DNA from: Runella rosea
GTDB taxonomy: Bacteria > Bacteroidota > Bacteroidia > Cytophagales > Spirosomataceae
DNA length: 64,000 nucleotides
Direction: 5' to 3'
Assembly (NCBI RefSeq): GCF_003325355.1
Contig: NZ_CP030850.1
Location: 3,038,001-3,102,000 of the forward strand
The position numbers were made by a program, and so were the translations under genes. Under the pieces are notes generated by a model. It saw nothing but the letters and a program-made list of their open reading frames with translations. It did not search any database and was not told where the DNA came from. Every line of letters begins with the position of its first letter. Position 1 is the first letter of the stretch. Below are positions 8,989-17,475 of the stretch, in pieces.

Positions 8989-11274
8989 TTACTTTTTAGC
9001 GTCATTTTTAATTTTTATACTTCCATTTTTTTCAAATGCTAATTCCATAAACTCAGTGTTTTGTGAAATTACCTTTACTCCTTTATTGAACTCAATCGAA
9101 TGGTTTTTAAAAGGTAGTTTCACTTTTGTTTTTCCACCTTTTTCGGCCTTTATTTCAATACTCGAAACCATGCCATTGGTTTTTTGGGCACTTACCAAAA
9201 ATGCCCCTTCGGCCCGTAAATCCTTGAAAGAGGCTTGAAGCCATTTTTGGGGAATGGCCGGAAAAACCTCAATTTGCCCAGCATAACTTTGTAAGAGCAT
9301 CTCCTGAATACCTGCAGCGTAGGCAAAATTTCCCTCCAGCGTAAAGGGTCGATACGTCATATTCGATTTGCCAGACTTCGTTTGGTCACCGTTGAGGTGA
9401 AAGGAGTTGGTGGAACAAAAGGCCGTAGCAAAATCGGTCAAGGCCGCCGCCGCCCCTTCACCATCTTTGGCGCGGGCTTTCAGATTGCCCTCCCACGCAT
9501 ACGAATATCCGCACCACCAAGCGGGGCCGACTTTATCCAGTAATTTGAGCGAATTTTGAATAATTTCTTGGTCTTTTGTTCCGTTTTCCCAGCGAATTTC
9601 ACCGAGTGGATGGATGGCCATCAGATGCGAAAAATGGCGATGAGATTGGTTATATGGCAGGTCTTTTGAGAAGTTAAGTTCTTTGTTATCAGACAAATGA
9701 TAAGACTGAAACTGATTCAAAATTTTAGAATAATGCTCGGCTTCGGTTGGTAGATTCAGTTCAAGTGCCAGTTCGTTTGCCTTCGCAAACAAAAACCGCA
9801 TCAGAGCCAAATCATAATTGGTATTTTCTAAAAACCAAGCTGACTTTTTATTGTCATTAATTTCAGGGCTCGAACTTAAAGGCAACTGACGGTAGCCATT
9901 TTTATCGATGTACGTAATTTCTTCGAGGTGTTGGGCTACTTCTTTAAACCAAGGATAAGCCCGTGTTTTTAAGAAATCTTTATCCATGCTGTACCGCCAG
10001 TGTAAATAATAATGTTGCGCCAACCATGCCGATACCGTGGGCGAAAGCGAATATTGAATCCATCCGCCCATTTCTTCACCCAAAAGCGTAGTGACACCCG
10101 GTACATTGAGACCGTTAGAGCCAAAATACCATTTCGTGTATTTTTTATATTGTTCTCGGTTTTGGTCTAGGTGGTTAAGGTAGCCCATAGCTTCTTCCAA
10201 ATGATTGGCGCTGTAAGCGGGCCAATAGCTGAGTTGCGTGTTTAAATCGTGGTGAAAGTCACCCTTCCAAGGGGGAATGCGCCCGTTGTCGGCCGTCCAA
10301 ACCGCCTGCAAGGAAATAGGGGGAGTATTGCTTCGAGCGGCGCTCCCAAATTTATACAGCTCCAGATAATATTGTTTTTCCAGTACGGGATCGGGCAATG
10401 ACACGGACGATTTTGCCCAAAAGTTTGTCCACCAATTCTGATGCGACTGCCATGCTGCGCTGTAACTAGGGGCTGATGCCACTATTTTTTGGGCTTCTGG
10501 TTGGGGCTTGTTGGGATAATGGGCAGAGATCGCCCAAGAACCTTCAATCGTTTTAGGATTAATTTTCTTCCATTTTACATACACTTCATAATAGAATCCT
10601 CCCCATCCCTGCTGAATATAGCGATAGGATTGGCCACTTTGGGTAACTTCCCCTTGCTTATATCCAAGCCTTGCCAAGTCGTCGCCGGCTACGGGGCCAC
10701 CGGCGGTATTGCCGGAACTGCCTTCGTACTTCGGTGCTAACAATTTTAGAGTCAAATCATTAAGATTTTCAAATCTAAAATAGCCAATGTTTTGTTTGGC
10801 ATGAACGAACGATGTCATTTTTACGCCATTTTGCCAACTGATGGTTGCTTCCGCCGTTTCGATATTGAGCGTGGCCTGTTTGACACCGCCCCAATCTTTG
10901 ACCTCAAATTCGAGGGCTGCCCCGGGTATTTTACTGGGGGCGGGTTCTCGGTCGTAGGGCTTGTCGCCTATTTTTTGTACGGCAGCGTAGTTGTCGGCAA
11001 GCACCTGTTCTTTGACCCATTGATAGTTAAAGCCCGGGGTGTGCAGTTCCTGCATAGGGCGCATATCCCAGAGTTCGGAGTGGTCGAGCGAAAAGCGCAG
11101 TTTATCTTCTTTTTGCCAAATCAGTTCGCCAATCAGGCCATTGCCGAGGGGCAGACCTTCATCCCAGCGAACAGGTATTTTTTCAGATTGAAGCCCTATT
11201 CGATTACGTTGGATTTGACCAAACGCGCTAAAAACCAGAAGTATTTGCAGTGAGATTAGTATAATTGACTTCAT
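8989..11274 (-). CDS. GH95-family alpha-L-fucosidase, exported
   Basis: 761 aa from the Met at 11274, which begins the signal peptide MKSIILISLQILLVFSAFGQ; an upstream Met at 11295 adds seven residues. The N-terminal beta-domain carries WDEGLPLGNGLIGELIW and LDHSELWDMRP, the GH95 N-terminal signature (LPLGNG...LWxG). The (alpha/alpha)6 barrel contains WTADNGRIPPWKGDFHHDLNTQ, a typical GH95 active-site segment, and HRHFSHLMAIHP further on. It probably cleaves alpha-1,2-linked fucose or fucose/galactose. It follows susD after a 273-bp gap, wider than the other spacings in the operon. Confidence 0.9.
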   Translation of the reverse strand: MKSIILISLQILLVFSAFGQIQRNRIGLQSEKIPVRWDEGLPLGNGLIGELIWQKEDKLRFSLDHSELWDMRPMQELHTPGFNYQWVKEQVLADNYAAVQKIGDKPYDREPAPSKIPGAALEFEVKDWGGVKQATLNIETAEATISWQNGVKMTSFVHAKQNIGYFRFENLNDLTLKLLAPKYEGSSGNTAGGPVAGDDLARLGYKQGEVTQSGQSYRYIQQGWGGFYYEVYVKWKKINPKTIEGSWAISAHYPNKPQPEAQKIVASAPSYSAAWQSHQNWWTNFWAKSSVSLPDPVLEKQYYLELYKFGSAARSNTPPISLQAVWTADNGRIPPWKGDFHHDLNTQLSYWPAYSANHLEEAMGYLNHLDQNREQYKKYTKWYFGSNGLNVPGVTTLLGEEMGGWIQYSLSPTVSAWLAQHYYLHWRYSMDKDFLKTRAYPWFKEVAQHLEEITYIDKNGYRQLPLSSSPEINDNKKSAWFLENTNYDLALMRFLFAKANELALELNLPTEAEHYSKILNQFQSYHLSDNKELNFSKDLPYNQSHRHFSHLMAIHPLGEIRWENGTKDQEIIQNSLKLLDKVGPAWWCGYSYAWEGNLKARAKDGEGAAAALTDFATAFCSTNSFHLNGDQTKSGKSNMTYRPFTLEGNFAYAAGIQEMLLQSYAGQIEVFPAIPQKWLQASFKDLRAEGAFLVSAQKTNGMVSSIEIKAEKGGKTKVKLPFKNHSIEFNKGVKVISQNTEFMELAFEKNGSIKIKNDAKK

Positions 11275-11290
11275 TAATTTGTTCCGTTGT

Positions 11291-11350
11291 GACATAGTAG
11301 GTGGTGGATTTGGCAGACCAAAGGCGAAATCCGTCGTGGTGCTCCGTAAG
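11291..11350 (-). pseudogene. Remnant of a GH29 alpha-L-fucosidase gene
   Basis: A short stretch in the gap upstream of the GH95 gene reads LTEHHDGFRLWSAKSTTYYV in minus frame. This matches the conserved GH29 core (compare SKHHDGFCLFDTKTTSYNI in the gene at 1-588). No further fucosidase sequence is readable on either side and there is no start or stop context of its own, so it looks like a scar left when a further GH29 copy was deleted. It could also be an accidental coding-like match, but five identical residues in HHDGF plus the following KxTTYYV make that unlikely. Confidence 0.5.
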
Positions 11351-11484
11351 GATATTGATCGTAGATAGGTAACCGATGGGAGTCGGCAGGGTAAATGAGT
11401 AAGGCAAGCTTAATACAGCCACTTATGAGAGCAAAATTATTTGCTTCATTGTCAGAATATTACAACAAAAAGTGGACTTATGTA

Positions 11485-11524
11485 AGCGTTGGTGTTTCTT
11501 CCAAAAATCAGAAACACCAACGCT
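11485..11524 (-). other. Stem-loop after susD in the fucan operon
   Basis: Perfect 14-bp inverted repeat (AGCGTTGGTGTTTC at 11485-11498 and its complement at 11511-11524) with a 12-nt loop, just downstream of the susD stop at 11548 on the minus strand. No T-run follows, so it is not a simple terminator. Such hairpins after susCD often mark a processing or mRNA-stability step that lets susCD be expressed more than the downstream enzymes; that role is inferred. Confidence 0.55.
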
Positions 11525-11547
11525 CATTTCAACTAGCGTACACGCTG

Positions 11548-13077
11548 TTAATAGCCAGCATTCTGTACCAAGCTCTTGTTTCTATCCAATTCGTTTTGGG
11601 GAAAAGGAAGCACATTATTTTTTTCGCCAAAAGATAGTGTTACGCCCGCAGGATTTTTGACATTAGCTAATTTTGCCGCCATTACGCCCCAACGTTTCAG
11701 GTCAAAATAGCGATGTCCTTCCAAAGCCAGTTCAATGCGTCTTTCGTGACGGATAAATTCCCTTAGCAAGTCTTTGGAATTGTATTTGGTTCTGTCCATA
11801 GGAGGGAGGTTTACGCCAGTACGGGTCCGTATTTTATCAATGGCGTCATAAATAGTGGCATCCGGTCCCGAAACTTCATTTTTAGCCTCGGCATAAGCCA
11901 ACAGCACTTCGGCATAGCGTGTATGTACCACGTTCATGTCGGTAACCGTAATTTTAGACCGATCCCAGGGCAATTTAGAAGTATCCATGTACTTCTTTTG
12001 ATTAAAACCAGTAAGCAATGGATCTGTAACAGCAAATGTAGAGCCATCTGGGTTTTTGTATGAATCACCCGGCACTAAAATGGTCATTTTTAGCCTTGGG
12101 TCTCTGTTTTCATAGGGATTGGCGGCATCATAGCCCGAGCCAGCCTCGGTAATTGGTTTGCCATTTGCCATTTCATAGTCATCTACGAGGTTACGATAGG
12201 GGGCAATGGCTCCGTACCAACCAAGCTCTACGAGCATACCTTCTCCTCCTTGTGGATTGTTGGGAGCAAGAAATTTGGTAGAAAAAATGATTTCTGGGTT
12301 ATTCTGCTGGGTTGTCGTTAGAAAAAGATTGGCGTATCCTCCCTGGTAGATTGAAAATTTGCCAGAATCAATAATATCTTTGGTAATCGCCGCCGCATCT
12401 GCCCAGTTTTGTTGATACATCCTTACCCGGGCTTTTACCATTTGGGCCGCTGCCTTCACCGCACGACCTGAGTAAGCGGTAGCCGGTAATTTTGAGATGG
12501 CAAAATCCAATTCTTCAATCACAAAGGCCAGTACATCGGCTTTGGGGGTTTTGGCAATTTTGGCTTCTTCGGCGGTTTTGGGGGCCGTTTTATAGACCAC
12601 TACATCGCCAAAGAACTGTACCAAGTCAAAATAATACATGGCCCGAATAAAACGTACATCAGCCTTGTAAGCATCTTTATTGGCCTGAGATACTGCGGCT
12701 ACGCCATCAATGTTGTCCAGAAAATAATTACACTGAGCAATTCCCGAATAGGGTACATTGTATAAGGCAGTATTGACATTGGAAGGATTGATAACCCCAA
12801 TGGTGTAATTTCCAAAACCAAAAAAAGTATGTCGGTCTAAGGCATTGTCAGAATAGGCATCTAAAAAAGGCTTACGGGCACCGTAAAAGTTATTTTGCAA
12901 TGTTCGATATACGGCAGTAAGCGACATTTGCACATCCGTTTCTGTTTTCCAGAAAGTAGGACCTGAAATAGCATTAAGCGGATTTTTATCCAAGAAGTCT
13001 TTATCGCAGGAAGTATGGGTAGTTACAACCATTATTGCCAGCAATGCAGAAGCTATGTATTTATTTTTGAATTTCAT
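11548..13077 (-). CDS. SusD/RagB-family glycan-binding lipoprotein
   Basis: 509-aa surface lipoprotein. The signal ends in a lipobox (TTHTSC) with Cys24, followed by DKDFLDKNPLNAISGPTFWKTETD, the usual SusD start. TPR-like helices bearing FIRAMYYFDLVQFFGDV follow, and the C-terminus RHERRIELALEGHRYFDLKRWG is the conserved SusD region. It caps the SusC transporter encoded 39 bp upstream and binds the incoming oligosaccharide. Because the operon encodes fucosidases and a sulfatase, a fucosylated or sulfated fucan is the probable ligand. Confidence 0.95.
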   Translation of the reverse strand: MKFKNKYIASALLAIMVVTTHTSCDKDFLDKNPLNAISGPTFWKTETDVQMSLTAVYRTLQNNFYGARKPFLDAYSDNALDRHTFFGFGNYTIGVINPSNVNTALYNVPYSGIAQCNYFLDNIDGVAAVSQANKDAYKADVRFIRAMYYFDLVQFFGDVVVYKTAPKTAEEAKIAKTPKADVLAFVIEELDFAISKLPATAYSGRAVKAAAQMVKARVRMYQQNWADAAAITKDIIDSGKFSIYQGGYANLFLTTTQQNNPEIIFSTKFLAPNNPQGGEGMLVELGWYGAIAPYRNLVDDYEMANGKPITEAGSGYDAANPYENRDPRLKMTILVPGDSYKNPDGSTFAVTDPLLTGFNQKKYMDTSKLPWDRSKITVTDMNVVHTRYAEVLLAYAEAKNEVSGPDATIYDAIDKIRTRTGVNLPPMDRTKYNSKDLLREFIRHERRIELALEGHRYFDLKRWGVMAAKLANVKNPAGVTLSFGEKNNVLPFPQNELDRNKSLVQNAGY

Positions 13078-13116
13078 TTTTGTAACAGTTTAGTGAAAGT
13101 GAATTTGACTCCTGTT

Positions 13117-16100
13117 TTAGAATTTAATGCTTAGGCCAGCGGTATAGATTTTCAACTGTGGGAATTGGGCAAATCTACCAGAGCCGGCGCGTTCGGGGTC
13201 ATTTCCTTCGTATTTCGTCCAAGTGATCAGGTTATCGCCTGATAGATAAACGGTTAAGCCCTTTGATTTAATTTTACTTAAAATTTGCTCATTAAGGGTA
13301 TAAGAGAGGTAAAGGTTCTTTAAGCGCAAATACGACGCATCCTGAATAAAATAAGTAGAACTATAGCCCGATACCCCCGCATAACCCGTCAGGTAAGTAG
13401 CCGGTACTGTATTGCTTGGATTGGTAGGCGACCACGCATTGAGGAATTTAACTGGAGGTGCCGAACCTTGCTGGAAGGGTTCGTAGCCCCAACCCGATAC
13501 CTGCGTATTGATTCCCTGTACGCCCTGAAAAAACGCGCTTACGCTAAACCCTTTCCAACCTGCATTGAGATTAAAAGAATAGTTATAATTGGGGAATCGA
13601 CTTACGCGAATTCGATCTTCTGGTCCTACGGTACCGTTGCCATCTATATCCCTTATTTTCAAATCACCGGGCTTGAGCGTTCCTGAGTTGGGTTGCTTAG
13701 GAGAATTATTGATTTCTTCCTGACTTTGAAACACGCCTATCCATTCATAAATAAAGAAATTGTTGTAAGGTTGACCTACTTCGATGGTTCCTAAGGTTGG
13801 AGCGAGGATTTTGGTTACTTTATTTCTGTATCTGTGAAAAAGTACACTGGCACCGTAGTTGAAATCGCCGAAACGTTTTCTGTGTCTAAGCTCAACTTCA
13901 AATCCTTTGTTTTCCATGGCTCCGGCATTGACAATAGGAGCGGCCAAACCTACACTATTGGGCAAATCGGCACGTTGAGAAAGAATATCGGTGGTGTTGC
14001 GCTTGTACCAGTCGATCGTAGCGCCAAAGAGCCCTTTAAAAATATCAATGTCCAGACCAAAATCCAGCATCGACGTCTTTTCCCATTTCAAATCTTTGGT
14101 TACCAATCGCGTAACGGCCGCACCAGAACTAAGTCCGCTAAACGGATACGCCGTAAGGCTTAAAACATCCTGATATGGGTAGTTTCCGATTTCCTGGTTA
14201 CCCAGTGTACCATACGAAGCTCTCAATTTTAGATTATCCACCCAAGACAGCGAATTTTTGATGAACCCTTCTTCCGATATTCTCCACGCGGCGGAGCCTC
14301 CACCGAATATTCCAAAGCGATAATCGGGCGCAACGCGTGAGGAGCCATCGCGGCGAATATTGCCCTCCAGAAAATACTTGCCTTTGTAGTCATAATTGGC
14401 CCGTCCAAAGAATGATTGTAAGGCCCATTCCGATGCTCCTCCGCCGGTGGCCTGATTGACCGCCCCGCTGCCATCTAGCACCATGATGCTTGTATTTGGA
14501 AAGTCAAACCGATTGCCCAGTATGTTTTCTGTAAAATTATTTTGCTGCTCATAGCCAGCCAAAACCCCTAAATTATGATCCGTTCCAATTTGTTTTGTGT
14601 AATTTAAGGTACTGAAATAGGTCTTGGTGATGTTACGGCTTTCGTTTTGTTGGAGTCCAAAAAAGGTTGGATTTCCATTGGCTACCTGCACATAGTTGCC
14701 CGCTGCATCCGGCTGATAAGCGTACGATGGTGAGCCAAACTGTCGGTTTTTGTATTGGTCATTAAAGAAAGTAAACCCAGCTTTGTTTAGCCATTTCAAC
14801 CCTTTCAAAATCTCAACTTCGGCGTATGCTTGAGCATTCACGTTATAGGTCTTTGTAAATTGACCGCCCGTCGCATATACTTCTTCTACACTTCGGTTGA
14901 CTCCTCCGTTGCTTGCAAAATCTCGGTTGGTGACTCTTCCGCTGCCATCGGGCAAAAAGGGAGCGTACGTGGGTGCAGTGGCATAGGCCAATAAAAGCAG
15001 GTTGTCGTTGGTAAGCCACGGTGCTTTCGCATCCTGAAAGGAAAGGTTAATATTGGTACCTACTCTAACTCTTTTATGCACCTGACTCGAAAAGTCAATC
15101 AGCCCGTTGTAACGCTTGTATTTGTAGCCTTTCGTAATGGCATCCTGATTCAAATAGTTGAATGAGATGTTGTATAAGGTTTTTTCATTGCCTCCGCTGA
15201 ATCCCAAATGTTGATTTTGGATAGGACCTTTGTCCAGTACATAGTCCAACCAATTGAAATTGGGGTATTTATCACTATTGGGATTACTTTTATACAAATC
15301 AATTTGTGCCTGTGTATAAAGCGGGGCCTGACCGCTTCGGGCTCTGGCCGAGTTGTACATTTCCATGTACATGGGAGAATTAGTAATGAGTTCAGGCACT
15401 CTGGTGGCTTCACTTATCCCGTAGCTTGCAGCATATTCTATTTCTGATTTGCCTGCTTTCCCTTTTTTGGTCGTAATCAAAACCACTCCATTCGCCGCAC
15501 GAGCACCGTAGATAGAGGCCGAGGCCGCATCTTTCAATACCGTAACACTCTCAATGTCTTGCGGGGAAAGATTCTTAATAGAGGCAATGATCCCATCGAC
15601 CAGAATCAAGGGAGAGTTTGAAGCGCCAAATGAACCAAATCCTCTTAATTGGTACGAAGCGTCATCCCGACCCGGCTCTCCTGTGGACTGAATAATATCC
15701 AAGCCCGCAATCCTACCTTGCAAAAGGTTTTGCACGTTGGGTACTGGCCGCTCCGTGAGTTCTTTGCCTGATACCGTCGAGACCGAGCCCGACAAATTGG
15801 CTTTTTGCTGAACACCGTAGCCCACCACAACCACCTCAGAAAGTGACTCAGCCGCCGGCACTAAATTTACATCAATGGTAGTTTTACTGCCCACCAATAC
15901 CTCTTGTGCGATGTAACCAATATAGCTAAATACCAACGTAGACCCACTGGAAGACTGAACGTTGTATTTTCCATTTACGTCTGTTATTGTTCCTGTGGCA
16001 GTACCCTTTATCTGGACACTGGCTCCCGGCAAAGGTGCACCTCCTGAGTCAAATACGGTACCTGAAACTGGGCGATTTTGGGCAAATAACCCTTGACCTC

Positions 16101-16245
16101 CTAACGACAGCCAAAGGCTGACTAACAGGAGTAACGTTTTTGTACTTGCGGATTTAGCAGTACCTCTCAGCGTGCTATTTGAATCGCCGACCGTGGTGTA
16201 TAAGCACCCATCTGGCTTAGAATTGAACCGGTAAAGACATTTCAT
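13117..16245 (-). CDS. SusC/RagA-family TonB-dependent outer-membrane transporter
   Basis: 1042 aa. A hydrophobic segment (TLLLLVSLWLSLGGQGLFAQ) near residue 37 is the signal sequence, so the N-terminal ~35 residues are unusually long and the true start may be further in. A carboxypeptidase-like repeat domain (VSGTVFDSGGAPLPGASVQI) precedes the TonB box (EVVVVGYG) and the plug with PLILVDGI and VLKDAASASIYGARAANGV. The C-terminal beta-barrel is complete and ends in a short aromatic/hydrophobic strand (AGLSIKF). First gene of the fucan operon; it imports oligosaccharides together with the SusD protein. Confidence 0.94.
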   Translation of the reverse strand: MKCLYRFNSKPDGCLYTTVGDSNSTLRGTAKSASTKTLLLLVSLWLSLGGQGLFAQNRPVSGTVFDSGGAPLPGASVQIKGTATGTITDVNGKYNVQSSSGSTLVFSYIGYIAQEVLVGSKTTIDVNLVPAAESLSEVVVVGYGVQQKANLSGSVSTVSGKELTERPVPNVQNLLQGRIAGLDIIQSTGEPGRDDASYQLRGFGSFGASNSPLILVDGIIASIKNLSPQDIESVTVLKDAASASIYGARAANGVVLITTKKGKAGKSEIEYAASYGISEATRVPELITNSPMYMEMYNSARARSGQAPLYTQAQIDLYKSNPNSDKYPNFNWLDYVLDKGPIQNQHLGFSGGNEKTLYNISFNYLNQDAITKGYKYKRYNGLIDFSSQVHKRVRVGTNINLSFQDAKAPWLTNDNLLLLAYATAPTYAPFLPDGSGRVTNRDFASNGGVNRSVEEVYATGGQFTKTYNVNAQAYAEVEILKGLKWLNKAGFTFFNDQYKNRQFGSPSYAYQPDAAGNYVQVANGNPTFFGLQQNESRNITKTYFSTLNYTKQIGTDHNLGVLAGYEQQNNFTENILGNRFDFPNTSIMVLDGSGAVNQATGGGASEWALQSFFGRANYDYKGKYFLEGNIRRDGSSRVAPDYRFGIFGGGSAAWRISEEGFIKNSLSWVDNLKLRASYGTLGNQEIGNYPYQDVLSLTAYPFSGLSSGAAVTRLVTKDLKWEKTSMLDFGLDIDIFKGLFGATIDWYKRNTTDILSQRADLPNSVGLAAPIVNAGAMENKGFEVELRHRKRFGDFNYGASVLFHRYRNKVTKILAPTLGTIEVGQPYNNFFIYEWIGVFQSQEEINNSPKQPNSGTLKPGDLKIRDIDGNGTVGPEDRIRVSRFPNYNYSFNLNAGWKGFSVSAFFQGVQGINTQVSGWGYEPFQQGSAPPVKFLNAWSPTNPSNTVPATYLTGYAGVSGYSSTYFIQDASYLRLKNLYLSYTLNEQILSKIKSKGLTVYLSGDNLITWTKYEGNDPERAGSGRFAQFPQLKIYTAGLSIKF

Positions 16246-16320
16246 GGATTGGATAAGGTTAATGCAGGTTAATTTTGTACAGGTATTATTCTTTGCATAG
16301 TATAAAAAAAATATTTAATA

Positions 16321-16342
16321 GTTATATTATGCATAATATAAC
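16321..16342. promoter_or_regulatory. Perfect 22-bp palindrome between susC and the AraC regulator
   Basis: GTTATATTATG followed directly by its exact complement. It lies 76 bp before susC and 59 bp before the -7 box of the divergent araC-type gene, a natural place for an operator controlling both. A dimeric regulator such as the LacI-type protein encoded at 17476 would suit this symmetry better than an AraC protein, which usually binds direct repeats. The binding protein is inferred. Confidence 0.6.
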
Positions 16343-16400
16343 CGCAAAACAATGCCTTGAAGAGCGAAAAAGCCTACAATAGGTTGATATGTTTATGTAC

Positions 16401-16408
16401 TATATTTG
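16401..16408 (+). promoter_or_regulatory. -7 promoter box of the AraC-type regulator
   Basis: TATATTTG fits the Bacteroidota -7 consensus TAnnTTTG. It ends 25 bp before the ATG at 16434 and lies downstream of an alternative in-frame ATG at 16389, so it supports the later start. A convincing -33 box is not seen. Confidence 0.6.
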
Positions 16409-16433
16409 CATAATTGATAATTGTCTCAAAAAC

Positions 16434-17306
16434 ATGAAACCTACTTTCGCACTTTTGCCCGATTTTGCTACTTCTCAAACTCTTTTTGTGGCAAAAGAAA
16501 TCATACGCCCGGCCTTTGCTACGGATTTTCATTTTCACGATGAATGCCAGTTGGTGTATATCCGATCCGGTGCAGGAACTCGCATCATCGGTGGCTCTAT
16601 CGAACATTTTGAAGCAGGAGATTTGACTTTCGTAGGGCCACGGGTACCCCATGTTTGGTATTCAAAACCCAAACCCAATGATACTGATAACCCGGATGTA
16701 TCACTAACTCTCTATATAAACCCCGTTAAGATCGTAGACCATTTAAAATTTTTTGTAGACACACAATCACTGAAATCGTTCTTTCAACAATCCACAAGGG
16801 GGCTTAGTATTGTAGGGACAAAAAAAGAGGTAATGACAAACCTTCTGCAAAATATGATTCACCAAAAGAATGTGCCCCTATTGGCTTCTTTTATTCAAAT
16901 TCTCGACTTGTTGTTAGATCCCGAAGAGCTGGTGTGGTTAAACGGTGCCTCCATATTGTCGGCTTATTCCAACGACGCTAAGGGACGGGTGGCACAATTA
17001 ATGGATTTTATCCAACAAAATTTTCGGGCAGAAATTACCTTAGAAAAAGCGGCTTCAGTAGCAGGCCTGCAACTTCACTCCTTTTGTCGTTTTTTTAAGA
17101 TGCTTACTCACCGTACTTTTTCGGATTTTATCAATGAGGTAAGAATTGGCTTTGCCTGTCAGCTTTTGCAGCAGACTGATTTACCGATTACGCAGGTGGC
17201 TTTCGAGAGTGGTTACAGCAACATTTCCTATTTCAACCGTTCGTTCAGGAAAATACACCGAATTACGCCAAAGGAGTTTCGGGCTCAAATGAGTACTTTA
17301 CCTTAA
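16434..17306 (+). CDS. AraC-family transcriptional regulator with cupin sensor
   Basis: 290 aa from ATG 16434; an upstream in-frame ATG (16389) lies before the -7 box and is rejected. The N-terminal cupin (about residues 25-75) shows DFHFHDECQLVYIRSG and FEAGDLTFVGPRVPHVW, a sugar-sensing type. The C-terminal two-helix-turn-helix AraC domain (about 185-285) shows ITLEKAASVAGLQLHSFCRFFK and ITQVAFESGYSNISYFNRSFRK. It is transcribed away from susC and probably activates the fucan operon in response to fucose or a derivative. The inducer is inferred. Confidence 0.92.
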   Translation: MKPTFALLPDFATSQTLFVAKEIIRPAFATDFHFHDECQLVYIRSGAGTRIIGGSIEHFEAGDLTFVGPRVPHVWYSKPKPNDTDNPDVSLTLYINPVKIVDHLKFFVDTQSLKSFFQQSTRGLSIVGTKKEVMTNLLQNMIHQKNVPLLASFIQILDLLLDPEELVWLNGASILSAYSNDAKGRVAQLMDFIQQNFRAEITLEKAASVAGLQLHSFCRFFKMLTHRTFSDFINEVRIGFACQLLQQTDLPITQVAFESGYSNISYFNRSFRKIHRITPKEFRAQMSTLP

Positions 17307-17475
17307 ATTGCCTCTGCATCCATGAACTTCAACCACACAGGACTACCAATCCGGCAGATTTTAAGGAGATATCTTTACTATAATAGAACAAAATCGACAA
17401 CGTTTTCTCACTGCTCCAATTACATCCATCCTCATTGATACCCCGATAGCTTTTTAAAAAAACAGTACCATTGTT

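Noticed and set aside
16389-16433. Earlier ATG start of the AraC-type gene
   Set aside because: It lies upstream of the TATATTTG -7 box, so could not be on the transcript from that promoter.
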